A stretch of DNA of 64,000 nucleotides from Clostridia bacterium (GTDB lineage Bacteria; Bacillota; Clostridia; Christensenellales; Borkfalkiaceae): NCBI GenBank assembly GCA_028720205.1, contig JAQYLE010000017.1:62001-126000 (forward strand), written 5' to 3'. The position numbers and the translations under genes were made by a program. The notes under the pieces are model-generated. The model was not told the DNA's origin, searched no databases, and worked only from the letters and a program-made list of their open reading frames with translations. Shown here one piece after another: positions 51,081-59,795 of the stretch. The first letter of the stretch is position 1; the number at the start of each line of letters is the position of its first letter.

Positions 51081-52469
51081 TCATTCTACTATATCCGCAT
51101 AACTGACAAGTATCACATTTCCCAAACTATTGGCAAGTTCGATACAACCGCTTGTAAAGCCGCTCTTTGCAAATAAATACAAGTATTTCGTTTTATGATG
51201 AAATAAGTTACTTCTCTTGACAAGCAACTCCAAAACGCCAACGTCTGCTTTTTCGTTCGTCCATTTACATTCACCAAACAATGCCGTGTCCTTATCTTGC
51301 TCGCCTACAATATCGATTTCAGTCTGTTTCTTTTCGATCGGATCGTTCCCCCACCAACGACTAAGATCGGAAAATACCAAAGGCGTTTTGCCCGACAACA
51401 ACTGCTTCCATAAATATTGTTTACAGATTTCCTCAAACACCTTTCCCATATAATCGCAAAGTAACGGCTCCACACGCGAATAAACCACGTCGGTCGCCCC
51501 ACGGACAATCAACGAATTGTTTGGCAATACAAATCTGTACCAGAATCTGAACATCGCATCTTCAATGCCGTAAATTGCTTTTCTTGACGACTTTTCTCCG
51601 AAAGGCAATTCCTTGCACACAATTCCAAGTTCCAACAAATTTTTCAAATAATTGCTGCATACGTTGGTATTCTCCCCTACTTTGGTAGAGATTTCCGACA
51701 TTCTCGTTGCCCCGCTTGCAATCGCAGAGATAATCGCATTGTATAAAGCGGGCTCTCTTACTTCTTGTTTGAGCAAATTTTCAGGCTCCTCATACAACGC
51801 CGACGCAGGATTGAAAAAAGTATTTTTCACGTTTTCTGCTACAGACAAATTCGTATTCCATTGCAGCATATATTGAGGCGTTCCGCCTGTCACACCGTAA
51901 GCAATCGCCTTATCCTCATCGCTGAAATTTTCGTAATACTTGCACGCGTCAAAGAAATCAAACGGTAATATTTTTAATTGTGCGGTTCTTCTGCCGTACA
52001 ACGGAGCTTTGTATGCCAGAACGTGATCCTCCATATACGACATAGACGAGCCGCATAAAATGAGCATCAGTTTCGAGGTGTTTTTATATTTATCAATCAA
52101 AAGTTGTAACGTCGACGCAAGACTCTTATTCGCGCGAGCTACGTAAGGGTACTCGTCAATTGCAAGAACGAGCCTCTCTTTTTGCGATAAAATGAAAACG
52201 TACTCCAAGGCGGATTGAAAAGAACCGAATACCGTATCCACAACGGTATTCATCGCATACTCCATAATACTCTTACTGAAATTGTCAAGATTTTGTTTGG
52301 AGTTGCTTTCTACTCCTATAAAATAAACGGCTTTCTTCCCTTTAATAAATTCATTGATAATCGCCGTTTTACCAACGCGACGTCTTCCATAGATAACGGC
52401 AAACTCAAATTTATCAGAATCGTGTAAATCATTGAGAACCTTTAATTCCTTTTCTCTGCCGATAAACAT
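51081..52469 (-). CDS. AAA ATPase (ATPase_2) with DUF234 domain
   Basis: I use ATG 52469 (MFIGREKELKVLND) with AAGGAG upstream; 462 residues. Walker A is IYGRRRVGKTAII, Walker B is LVLAIDEYPYV, and LILCGSSMSYMED is the sensor region. The C-terminal DUF234 part has VFEEICKQYLW and KQTEIDIVGEQDKDTALFGECKWTN, a restriction-endonuclease-like fold. Family is common in archaea and gut anaerobes; function unsettled. First gene inside the presumed second element. Confidence 0.87.
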   Translation of the reverse strand: MFIGREKELKVLNDLHDSDKFEFAVIYGRRRVGKTAIINEFIKGKKAVYFIGVESNSKQNLDNFSKSIMEYAMNTVVDTVFGSFQSALEYVFILSQKERLVLAIDEYPYVARANKSLASTLQLLIDKYKNTSKLMLILCGSSMSYMEDHVLAYKAPLYGRRTAQLKILPFDFFDACKYYENFSDEDKAIAYGVTGGTPQYMLQWNTNLSVAENVKNTFFNPASALYEEPENLLKQEVREPALYNAIISAIASGATRMSEISTKVGENTNVCSNYLKNLLELGIVCKELPFGEKSSRKAIYGIEDAMFRFWYRFVLPNNSLIVRGATDVVYSRVEPLLCDYMGKVFEEICKQYLWKQLLSGKTPLVFSDLSRWWGNDPIEKKQTEIDIVGEQDKDTALFGECKWTNEKADVGVLELLVKRSNLFHHKTKYLYLFAKSGFTSGCIELANSLGNVILVSYADIVE

Positions 52470-52494
52470 ACCCGTACTCCTTCGTTTTTTCTTT

Positions 52495-52523
52495 ATTATA
52501 GCACGGTTTTTATATTTAATCAA
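52495..52523 (-). promoter_or_regulatory. Promoter of the DUF234 ATPase gene
   Basis: Minus-strand TTGATT (52518-52523), 17 bases, TATAAT (52495-52500), about 25 bases before the ATG. Confidence 0.7.
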
Positions 52524-52590
52524 GTATAAATGACTAAATTACGATTGACTTAAATAAAAATTTTGTCGAAATAATAAATAGTTTCAAAAT

Positions 52591-52680
52591 TTACTTCCTC
52601 TTGAAAATTTCGCCGTTCGTCGCATAGAAAATATCGTCTCTTCCTATTCGCGCAATGTACTCAATCAGTTTTTCTATCAT
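52591..52680 (-). pseudogene. Short remnant resembling a polysaccharide deacetylase C-terminus
   Basis: A 29-codon frame with GGGAGAA upstream reads IEYIARIGRDDIFYATNGEIF, similar to the RDDIWYATNxEI segment near the end of polysaccharide deacetylases. The rest of the gene is absent. The match is short and could be fortuitous. Confidence 0.35.
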
Positions 52681-52694
52681 GATTTTCTCCCTTT

Positions 52695-53092
52695 TTAAAA
52701 CGCAAATAAAACTGTGGATACGAATGATCCGACAACGGCAATTGTTTCCGTTTTACTTAACTTGTCCTTAAATATTAACACACTCGCCAAATGTACTACG
52801 CAAATTATTTTTTGTTGCTGGCAGCGCTTACCCCTGTCAAACCATTAACGATAAATACAGCCACACAACAAAGAAAATATTCCGCTCTTTTTTTTTGCTT
52901 TTCCCCGTCGCACTCATCAGCCTTCGAGTCATCGGGCTGTTTCGCGCCGACTGCCTGCAATACTGCATTTGTTATCATGGTAAGAAAAATGCCCGTTGCA
53001 AAATTTTGCCTGATTTGTTTTTCATAAAATTGCATTAAAATAAATTGCAACGCAAATCCAAAAACTGATATTACGATAAATATGTAATCCAT
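52695..53092 (-). pseudogene. Internally deleted DMT/EamA-type transporter
   Basis: The frame starts MDYIFIVISVFGFALQFILMQFYEKQ like the intact transporter at 56499-57452, jumps to KKRAEYFLCCVAVFIVNGLTGVSAASNKK, stops, and a further frame (52695-52800) gives ASVLIFKDKLSKTETIAVVGSF, the C-terminal helix. Several membrane helices are missing. A decayed paralogue of the neighbouring transporter. Confidence 0.7.
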
Positions 53093-53180
53093 TTCAACCT
53101 TCCGAGTAGTCCAAATTTTCCGTGCGTTTTTCCAGTCAAGCCGTTGACGTTCGCATTGTCTTTTCCTCCGTTCGCAACCC

Positions 53181-56100
53181 TTACGTAAAATCTTCGATAT
53201 ACATTCCGTATTTGTCTTTTTCAAAAATCGACTTGTATTTTTCGGCGGTTTTTTTATCCCCGAGATACGAATAATACAAATACAATCTGTATGAATAATA
53301 TGTTTCGCGCGCCGTCTTGTTATCGTCGATATAGCTTATGAAAAACGGCGTCGTTCCGAAATATCCCATACTTTCTCTTTCCATATCCGAAAGGTCGGCG
53401 GCAATTCCGTCTGCAATGAGTTTATCTGCTTCGATTTTTTTACCTTGATATAAATACGCTTTCGCAAGATAGTAGCGATAAGTATATAAATACATATTCG
53501 TAAAATAATCGAAATTATAAAAATCAAATTGTTTCAGCGTTTCTTTCGCTTTTTCCGTTTCGCCGAGTTTATCGTAACATTTCGCTATAAAATACAAGTA
53601 CGGTGCCTTTTTAATGTCGTTCCAGAGTCCCGAACCGAGCGACTGCGGCAATACAAGCGCGTTTTGAAGTTCCGTAATCGCCCTCCGGTAATCGCCGCTT
53701 TCATACGCCGTTTTCCCTTTCAGGTAATATGCGTACATATACTGATCTGCTATATAATGTTCGCCGCCCTCGCATGCTACAAACTTTCGTTCAAGCAATA
53801 CTTTCAACGCGTCGTCGGGCAAGGTCATGTGATTATATGCGCGCGCGAGTTCCACGGCAATTTCGTCGCGATCAGTATTACGCGATTTTATAAACTTTGC
53901 TATCTCTTCGCCGTCCGCACCCGTCTTTGCAAGGAAATACGCGTATTCGAAAGTCATTTGTTTTTCGTCGTATGGAGCAAGGGCTATCGCCTCGGACATA
54001 TATTTTTTGGCATATTCGATATTCTTAAAATGCGAATAATATGCAACCGCTAGGCAACGTTTTACGCGATAATCCGCCCGAAGCGCGTCGGCTTGTTTGA
54101 AATATTCCAGTCCCTTTTCGTAATTCCCTCTGCCGTAATACAATACGCCGAGATAGTATCTCGCACTGAAATCATATGCGTTTTTCGCGCATACCGTTTC
54201 CAAAATTTTTGATTCGTAAATCCGCGAAGGAAATGCAATTCCTTCCGCCGAATATTCTTTGCTTATGCAGCCTTCTGCAAAATCGGAGACGTATAACGGT
54301 ATTGCGGCAAGAACACGGTATTTTCTCACGCCTGAAAGCAGTTTCTTCGTTTCTTCCCGCAATCCGCTTTCGTAAAATTTGCCGCATATATCCGCAAGAT
54401 TCTGAGATATATCGGTGGTTATCGCGTTTACGTACGTTTCGTAATCTTCCGTAAGAATTGCTTTAAAAGACAGCGCGTACAAATTTAATTTGTCTTTTTT
54501 TATCGCGCTTTCAAGTTCTTTCAACGCTTTCGTTCTATCGCCCTGCAACGCGTACAAATACGCAGCGTAGGCGTTGGCGATACAGGAATACGAATTGCCG
54601 CTTAAACACTCTTCTGCGTGCGCCCTCGCCGCCTTATAATCTTTCCGGCGAATATCCGCAAGAAAAATTTTTAAAAGCGCGGCGTTTTTATAATCGTTTG
54701 CAAAATACGCTTTGTAATAATAATCGTAGGCTTCGTCCTCGCGATTGAGTGCGGATAAAATCAGTCCCTTTATATAATACAACCTACCGCTTTCAAGCCT
54801 CGTATTGTATTCGCACGCTATCTTTTCCGCTCGGTTTATCGTTTCGAGCGCCGCATCGAACATAAACTTTTTATAATAAATCTCCGCAAGCGCAATCATC
54901 GACGGCGTGTGTTTTTCATCCCGTTTCAACGCCTCTTTATAACATTCCTCCGCCCGGTATTCCGGCGAACGGTACTGCTCCGCATGCAAGCCGAGTTTGT
55001 ACAATTCCTGCGCGCTTTCTATTTCCTTAAAATACGGGTATTCTTTCCTCGGCGACGGAATCTCCCTATCGTACGTTTTTCCGTACTCGTAACAAAGCAA
55101 CGTTTCTCCGTTATCAGAAATTATACATATCTTATCGCCCGCTTCCAGCTTTTCGCCGATTTCCGTTATCGAATAACAAGGGATTGTAACCTTTTTTTCT
55201 TCCGCCTTTCCGTTTCTTTCGATTTGCAACAACGCCCGGTTATACTCACGTACGGCTTGCAATTTCAATTTGCCGCTATTAAACAGAGCAAAATTTTCAT
55301 TCGCGAACGTAGGCGTTCCCGCCCCGTGAATCGGATACCAGCGTTGCGTAAATACTTTTGTTTCGTTCGGCGCAAGCCACGATAAATCGGGCTGATTATC
55401 CGAATAACATCCCGCCATCAGTTCCGCATACTGTCCGTCCGTATCGGTCAACGCGTTTTCCCACGTTTTTGCCAACTGACCATACGCCCACGTAAACATT
55501 TTTTTGCCCGGGGATATACGGTGTTCCGCTATATGCACGATCCCGCCGTTTTTCCCGTGATCGTAACCGCCAAAATAATCGTATACCGAGTCCGCAGAAA
55601 AGTACGACGTTGCGTGCAGTGTGTTTTTATGCTTGCTTATATCCGTATCCCCGTCGTAGTATATCCCGTTGAACGCACCGAATTTTTCGTTGTTTGCGAC
55701 GGGATACGTCGTTACTGAACGTTTATAGTGAAATCTTACGTAATTCACGTCTTCCGGAAAGAAAATCTCGTACTGCTTGTTTACGGGTACTGCCGTGTTT
55801 TCCCACCACAAGAAGGATTTTCTTACGTCCGTTGTGTTATCCAGCTTTACTTTTGTTTCAAACGTACATTCTCCTTCTTTCAACGTGATTCCTACCATAC
55901 CTTTCATTCTGTCGATCGGATCGTGTTCGGATATCCATATCGTTGCATAATCCTCTCCGCGTTCCACCGTATAATCCACCGGCATAAAAGTGGACGCTCT
56001 GTGATGAAACGGCCAGTTGAATTCCATTCCCCCGGACGTCCACGACCCCAATACGCCGATCAATGCCGGTTTTACCACGTTATTCTTATAGATAAATTCA

Positions 56101-56366
56101 TACGCGTTTTTCTTGTCTTTCGCATACCATATTTTTCCGCCGAGTTCAGGCAATACGGCAAGTTCGATATATTCGTTCGAAAGATAAATCACCGTGTACT
56201 CTTTCTCTATTCTCACTTTTCGTTGCGCTTCTACCACAACTTTATTCGGAAACGGATCTCCGCTCGTTCTTTGGTGTACGCGATTTTCCGCAAACATCGG
56301 CAGTTCTTCCGCCTTTGCTTCCGGATACGTTGTTATTTTTTCTCTCTTTACGGATACTTTCAACAT
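53181..56366 (-). CDS. DUF5107 domain protein with long C-terminal TPR array
   Basis: 1061 residues, cytosolic. The first ~430 residues have the DUF5107 pattern (VIYLSNEYIELAVLPELGGKIWYAKDKKN, GVLGSWTSGGMEFNWPFHHR, HGAGTPTFANENFAL), a beta-sandwich of galactose-mutarotase type. From about residue 450 to the end are TPR-like helix pairs (AEECYKEALKRDEKHTPSMIALAEIYYK, YYLGVLYYGRGNYEKGLEYFKQADAL). The family is always found in sugar-utilization loci; it may be a glycosidase or epimerase-like enzyme on phosphorylase products, but its reaction is unknown. Confidence 0.82.
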   Translation of the reverse strand: MLKVSVKREKITTYPEAKAEELPMFAENRVHQRTSGDPFPNKVVVEAQRKVRIEKEYTVIYLSNEYIELAVLPELGGKIWYAKDKKNAYEFIYKNNVVKPALIGVLGSWTSGGMEFNWPFHHRASTFMPVDYTVERGEDYATIWISEHDPIDRMKGMVGITLKEGECTFETKVKLDNTTDVRKSFLWWENTAVPVNKQYEIFFPEDVNYVRFHYKRSVTTYPVANNEKFGAFNGIYYDGDTDISKHKNTLHATSYFSADSVYDYFGGYDHGKNGGIVHIAEHRISPGKKMFTWAYGQLAKTWENALTDTDGQYAELMAGCYSDNQPDLSWLAPNETKVFTQRWYPIHGAGTPTFANENFALFNSGKLKLQAVREYNRALLQIERNGKAEEKKVTIPCYSITEIGEKLEAGDKICIISDNGETLLCYEYGKTYDREIPSPRKEYPYFKEIESAQELYKLGLHAEQYRSPEYRAEECYKEALKRDEKHTPSMIALAEIYYKKFMFDAALETINRAEKIACEYNTRLESGRLYYIKGLILSALNREDEAYDYYYKAYFANDYKNAALLKIFLADIRRKDYKAARAHAEECLSGNSYSCIANAYAAYLYALQGDRTKALKELESAIKKDKLNLYALSFKAILTEDYETYVNAITTDISQNLADICGKFYESGLREETKKLLSGVRKYRVLAAIPLYVSDFAEGCISKEYSAEGIAFPSRIYESKILETVCAKNAYDFSARYYLGVLYYGRGNYEKGLEYFKQADALRADYRVKRCLAVAYYSHFKNIEYAKKYMSEAIALAPYDEKQMTFEYAYFLAKTGADGEEIAKFIKSRNTDRDEIAVELARAYNHMTLPDDALKVLLERKFVACEGGEHYIADQYMYAYYLKGKTAYESGDYRRAITELQNALVLPQSLGSGLWNDIKKAPYLYFIAKCYDKLGETEKAKETLKQFDFYNFDYFTNMYLYTYRYYLAKAYLYQGKKIEADKLIADGIAADLSDMERESMGYFGTTPFFISYIDDNKTARETYYSYRLYLYYSYLGDKKTAEKYKSIFEKDKYGMYIEDFT

Positions 56367-56498
56367 TTTTCGATTCCTTTTTTTCCTTTCTTTAATCTTC
56401 TTGTGTTTCGGTAAAATCGCCGAACGTTATCAACATCGGATAATCTTTCACAGGCAAATATGGTAGCATTTTATCGTTATTCCCTAAGAATTTCATTA

Positions 56499-57452
56499 TT
56501 ACATCATCATACAACCGGTGCCGATTAGCGCGAGCAATAACGACAGCGCCGTTCTTTTTGTAATTTTTTCGCCGAACATAAGCCCGTATACAGCCGACAT
56601 CGCCATGCACCCGCCCGTTACAATCGTCGATTGTACTCCCGCGTCAACATACCCTGCCGTTATCGTTGTCAACAGCGACGCCGCACTGTGCACGATTGCA
56701 TAGCCGCCCGAAACGGCAAAAGCGAGCAACCAACTTTTTATGGTTATTTTTTTCCTTGCCCCGTCCAATCCCGCCCCTGCAATAGTTCCATCGTCCGATC
56801 TATCGTAAGTGGCATTTTTCTTTTTACGTTTTATATAGATAAATACGCAAAGCGCCAGCGCCGACGATAAGAAAAAGCGCAAACAGTTGCAAAGCAGCAA
56901 AAAACCCGACGCACTGACGGTTTGAGCGGCGGATCTTTGGTGCACAAACGTCAGCACGCCGGTGAGCCCGTTCGTTATGAATATTGAAACGAAGCAAACG
57001 ATCGCCATTGCGTTTTTCTTTCTTTCTTTTCGCTTTTTCGGCGTAGCGGCAAGCATGGCGGCAAAGACCAGCGTTACGGCAACGACTTTCAGCCACGTCA
57101 GCGTTTCGCCCCTGAAAAGTCCGTAAGCGAAAGGAAGCAGCATACCGCCCAGCATTAAAAACAACGAATACACCGATAAATCGGCGCAGGAAAGCGCTTT
57201 CACCCCGAAAACCGTACAAAGAATCGCATCCAGCGCATACATCAACGCAATGATAAAAGAGAAAACGGAAAACTCGAATTTTCCGTTGTTCATTATGATA
57301 AAAAACGGAACGGACGCGAGGCAGATCATCGCGCTGAACATCAATGAATAAAACAACCCCGCTCCTTTTATTTTTTGATAATATTTTGTAAACACAAACT
57401 GCACCGAAAACAGCACGGTTGCCGCCAGAATCATCATGTAATGTTTCAACAT
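56499..57452 (-). CDS. DMT-superfamily (EamA/GRP-like) transporter
   Basis: 317 residues with about ten membrane helices in two halves joined by a charged loop (YIKRKKKNATYDRSDDG). N-terminal MMILAATVLFSVQFVFTKYYQKIKG and the C-terminal STIVTGGCMAMSAVYGLMFGEKITKRTALSLLLALIG fit EamA/glucose-uptake-type carriers. It lies between the GH94 phosphorylase and DUF5107 genes and may import the oligosaccharide used by the operon; substrate is inference. Confidence 0.75.
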   Translation of the reverse strand: MLKHYMMILAATVLFSVQFVFTKYYQKIKGAGLFYSLMFSAMICLASVPFFIIMNNGKFEFSVFSFIIALMYALDAILCTVFGVKALSCADLSVYSLFLMLGGMLLPFAYGLFRGETLTWLKVVAVTLVFAAMLAATPKKRKERKKNAMAIVCFVSIFITNGLTGVLTFVHQRSAAQTVSASGFLLLCNCLRFFLSSALALCVFIYIKRKKKNATYDRSDDGTIAGAGLDGARKKITIKSWLLAFAVSGGYAIVHSAASLLTTITAGYVDAGVQSTIVTGGCMAMSAVYGLMFGEKITKRTALSLLLALIGTGCMMM

Positions 57453-57471
57453 AGCCCTATCTTCTTTTGTT

Positions 57472-59730
57472 TTAAAACACCGTTTTTACCGTATGCGTGG
57501 AGCCTTTTTCGAAAAGAGGCACTTTGTTCCCCTCAATTTTCTTCCCGTCCACGTATACGCCCTTGTTTTCGCCGCGGAAAAACGATACAAAATATTTTAC
57601 GCCGCGGAACACCCTTTCCGCCGTTACCCCGTTCCACGCAGACGGAAGAGCCGGATCGATTATCAGACCATCGAAATCCGCACGGATTCCCAGCATAAAT
57701 TCCGTAATCGCGCGATACATCCACGCCGCCGAGCCCGTCGTCCAGGAATACGGCGCGTGCCCTTTATTCGTAAAAGCTCCGGGGCCGAAATACATATTCG
57801 AAACAGCGTACGGTTCAGTTCCTGAATCCGGATTTTCAGGATTATCGTAGCGTATCATTTTTAAGGTTTCATACGCTCTGTCTCCGCGTTTCAACATACA
57901 ATCCGCAACGATTTTAAACATGACGCCGTGATTGTACACCGAGCCGTTTTCATAGAGCCCTACGCCGAAATACGACATTCTGCCGATATGCTCGTCCGGT
58001 CTTGTATACGGGGGAACGTTCTGAACGTAACCGTACGCGCATTTCAGATTGTTTTCCACGTGCTCCATCAATTTGTTGCTTTGTGTGTTGTCCAGAATGC
58101 CGGCAATCACCGCCCATGTCTGCGGATTGAGATAGGTTTTTCCTTCTTCGCATTCGTATGAGCCTATCTTTTCGCCCCAATCGTTGATTCCGTAAATGAA
58201 ATGATCTTTTTCAAAGCCGTATGTAACGATATTATCAATCAGTTGTTTCTTTTTGTTCAACGCATCTTCAACAATCGTTTCTATCCCCGTTTCGCCGCGA
58301 TAATGCGTTAAAATTTCCGCGTAATCGTCCGTAGCCTTTACCGTTGCGATCGAAAGCCACACGCTTTCGCCTTTGCCGAGCATGCCGCAATTATTCATGG
58401 AATCGTTCCAGTCGCCGCCGCCCCAAAGCCCCAACCCGTGTTCGCCCTGATGCGCGTATAAATAGTCCATTCCGCGTTTCAGATGTAAAAACACGCTTTC
58501 CTTGCGTTCGTCGTCGTAATAACCAATCCGCTCTTTTAAAACAGAAAAATCGTTCGTCTCTTTCAAATACGCCAAAAGCGCCATCGGAATCCAGACGGGC
58601 ATATCCTGATAAGGATAGTCCAGCGTAGGATCAAACATTCTCAGTCCGTTGCCGGAAATAAACTGATGTTGCAGCGTATACAAAATTCTGTCTTTAGCGC
58701 GTGCGCCGTCGAAAGATACAAATCCCGTTATATCCTGCAACACGTCGCGAAACCCCTTTCCGTATATTCTGCCCCACGTTTTGCCCAAGGTCACCTGCCG
58801 TTTCAGCCAGATATTCGTAACCGAGTTGAGATATTTATCAGGAGTTGTCGTCTTAAATTTTTCAATATACGTTTCGTTTGACGTCCGCTGTTTTTTGTAT
58901 TCGCAGGTAAAGGTGATTTCTTCGGTATATTTTTTTGCAAGCGCCTGACATTCTTCACGGTTGCGCCCGATCCCCACTGCGGAATAAATCACTTTCTCTT
59001 CGCCCGCCTGCAAACCAAGATCGATTTGCATGGCAGCGCAATAACAATCCGAAAACGCCGTTCCGCAACTTTCAGGCATTCCCTTTCGTAACGCTACGGG
59101 CATATCCAATCGCCCGTAAACACCGATAAATTTTCTATCGTCCGTAGCGTATGCGCTTGCCTTTTCGCTACATTTATAAAACGATTCCTGATACGGATTA
59201 TTTTCATTAAACGCATGAAACGTATAGTACAATCCGCCGATTTTTTCATCGTAATCGCCTTTGCCGTACGCAAGATGTCCGTTCAGGTTCACGGCAGGGC
59301 GCACGTACGGATAAACGGAGAGCCGTCTCGGTTTATCGGAGACGTTTTTCACCGTGATCTTGTGCAATTCGACGTTTTCCGTTTCGGGTATGAGCACGGT
59401 GAATGTACCGTAAATACCGCGATAACTGCTTTCAATCGTCTGATAGCCTAACCCCACGCGACTGAAAAATACGTCGTAGGGTAAATCGCGCAGATTTCGG
59501 TTAATATCGAAAAACTCGCCGCTTTCCAAATCTTTAACATATACCAGTCGTACGTTGTTTACGATATTTCTGAATCGCTTGTTGATACACGCCTTACTGT
59601 ATCCGAATCCGAAATGATTGAGTTCCGCAAAAGCCGTCTCGTTCCACAAATAGTTAACCAACGGTCTGACGGGATACATATTTTTTATGACGAATTCTCT
59701 TTCGTCGTCAGAAAAATAATTCACGCCCAC
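57472..59730 (-). CDS. GH94-type glycoside phosphorylase
   Basis: 752 residues from a GTG with AGGAG upstream. The (alpha/alpha)6 core shows VSFDGARAKDRILYTLQHQF, DYPYQDMPVWIPMALLAYLKETNDFS and GLWGGGDWNDSMNNCG, in which the Asp of GDWND is the general acid of cellobiose/chitobiose phosphorylases. The C-terminal MYRAITEFMLGIRADFDGLIIDPALPSAWNG is typical of the family. These enzymes split a beta-linked disaccharide with phosphate to a sugar 1-phosphate, saving ATP. The exact substrate (cello-, chito-, lamino- or 1,2-linked) is not visible. Confidence 0.88.
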   Translation of the reverse strand: MGVNYFSDDEREFVIKNMYPVRPLVNYLWNETAFAELNHFGFGYSKACINKRFRNIVNNVRLVYVKDLESGEFFDINRNLRDLPYDVFFSRVGLGYQTIESSYRGIYGTFTVLIPETENVELHKITVKNVSDKPRRLSVYPYVRPAVNLNGHLAYGKGDYDEKIGGLYYTFHAFNENNPYQESFYKCSEKASAYATDDRKFIGVYGRLDMPVALRKGMPESCGTAFSDCYCAAMQIDLGLQAGEEKVIYSAVGIGRNREECQALAKKYTEEITFTCEYKKQRTSNETYIEKFKTTTPDKYLNSVTNIWLKRQVTLGKTWGRIYGKGFRDVLQDITGFVSFDGARAKDRILYTLQHQFISGNGLRMFDPTLDYPYQDMPVWIPMALLAYLKETNDFSVLKERIGYYDDERKESVFLHLKRGMDYLYAHQGEHGLGLWGGGDWNDSMNNCGMLGKGESVWLSIATVKATDDYAEILTHYRGETGIETIVEDALNKKKQLIDNIVTYGFEKDHFIYGINDWGEKIGSYECEEGKTYLNPQTWAVIAGILDNTQSNKLMEHVENNLKCAYGYVQNVPPYTRPDEHIGRMSYFGVGLYENGSVYNHGVMFKIVADCMLKRGDRAYETLKMIRYDNPENPDSGTEPYAVSNMYFGPGAFTNKGHAPYSWTTGSAAWMYRAITEFMLGIRADFDGLIIDPALPSAWNGVTAERVFRGVKYFVSFFRGENKGVYVDGKKIEGNKVPLFEKGSTHTVKTVF

Positions 59731-59746
59731 TTTCTTGCTCCTGCAT

Positions 59747-59792
59747 ATTAACCGCCCGCGTTTGTAAATACTGATTTCTGCGGGCGGTTAAT
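59747..59792 (-). repeat. Perfect 13-bp intercistronic hairpin between esterase and GH94 genes
   Basis: ATTAACCGCCCGC and GCGGGCGGTTAAT form a GC-rich stem with a 20-base loop, ending three bases before the GH94 ribosome binding site and starting inside the gap after the esterase stop. There is no T tract. It could stabilise the upstream message or set the expression ratio. Confidence 0.65.
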
Positions 59793-59795
59793 CAT

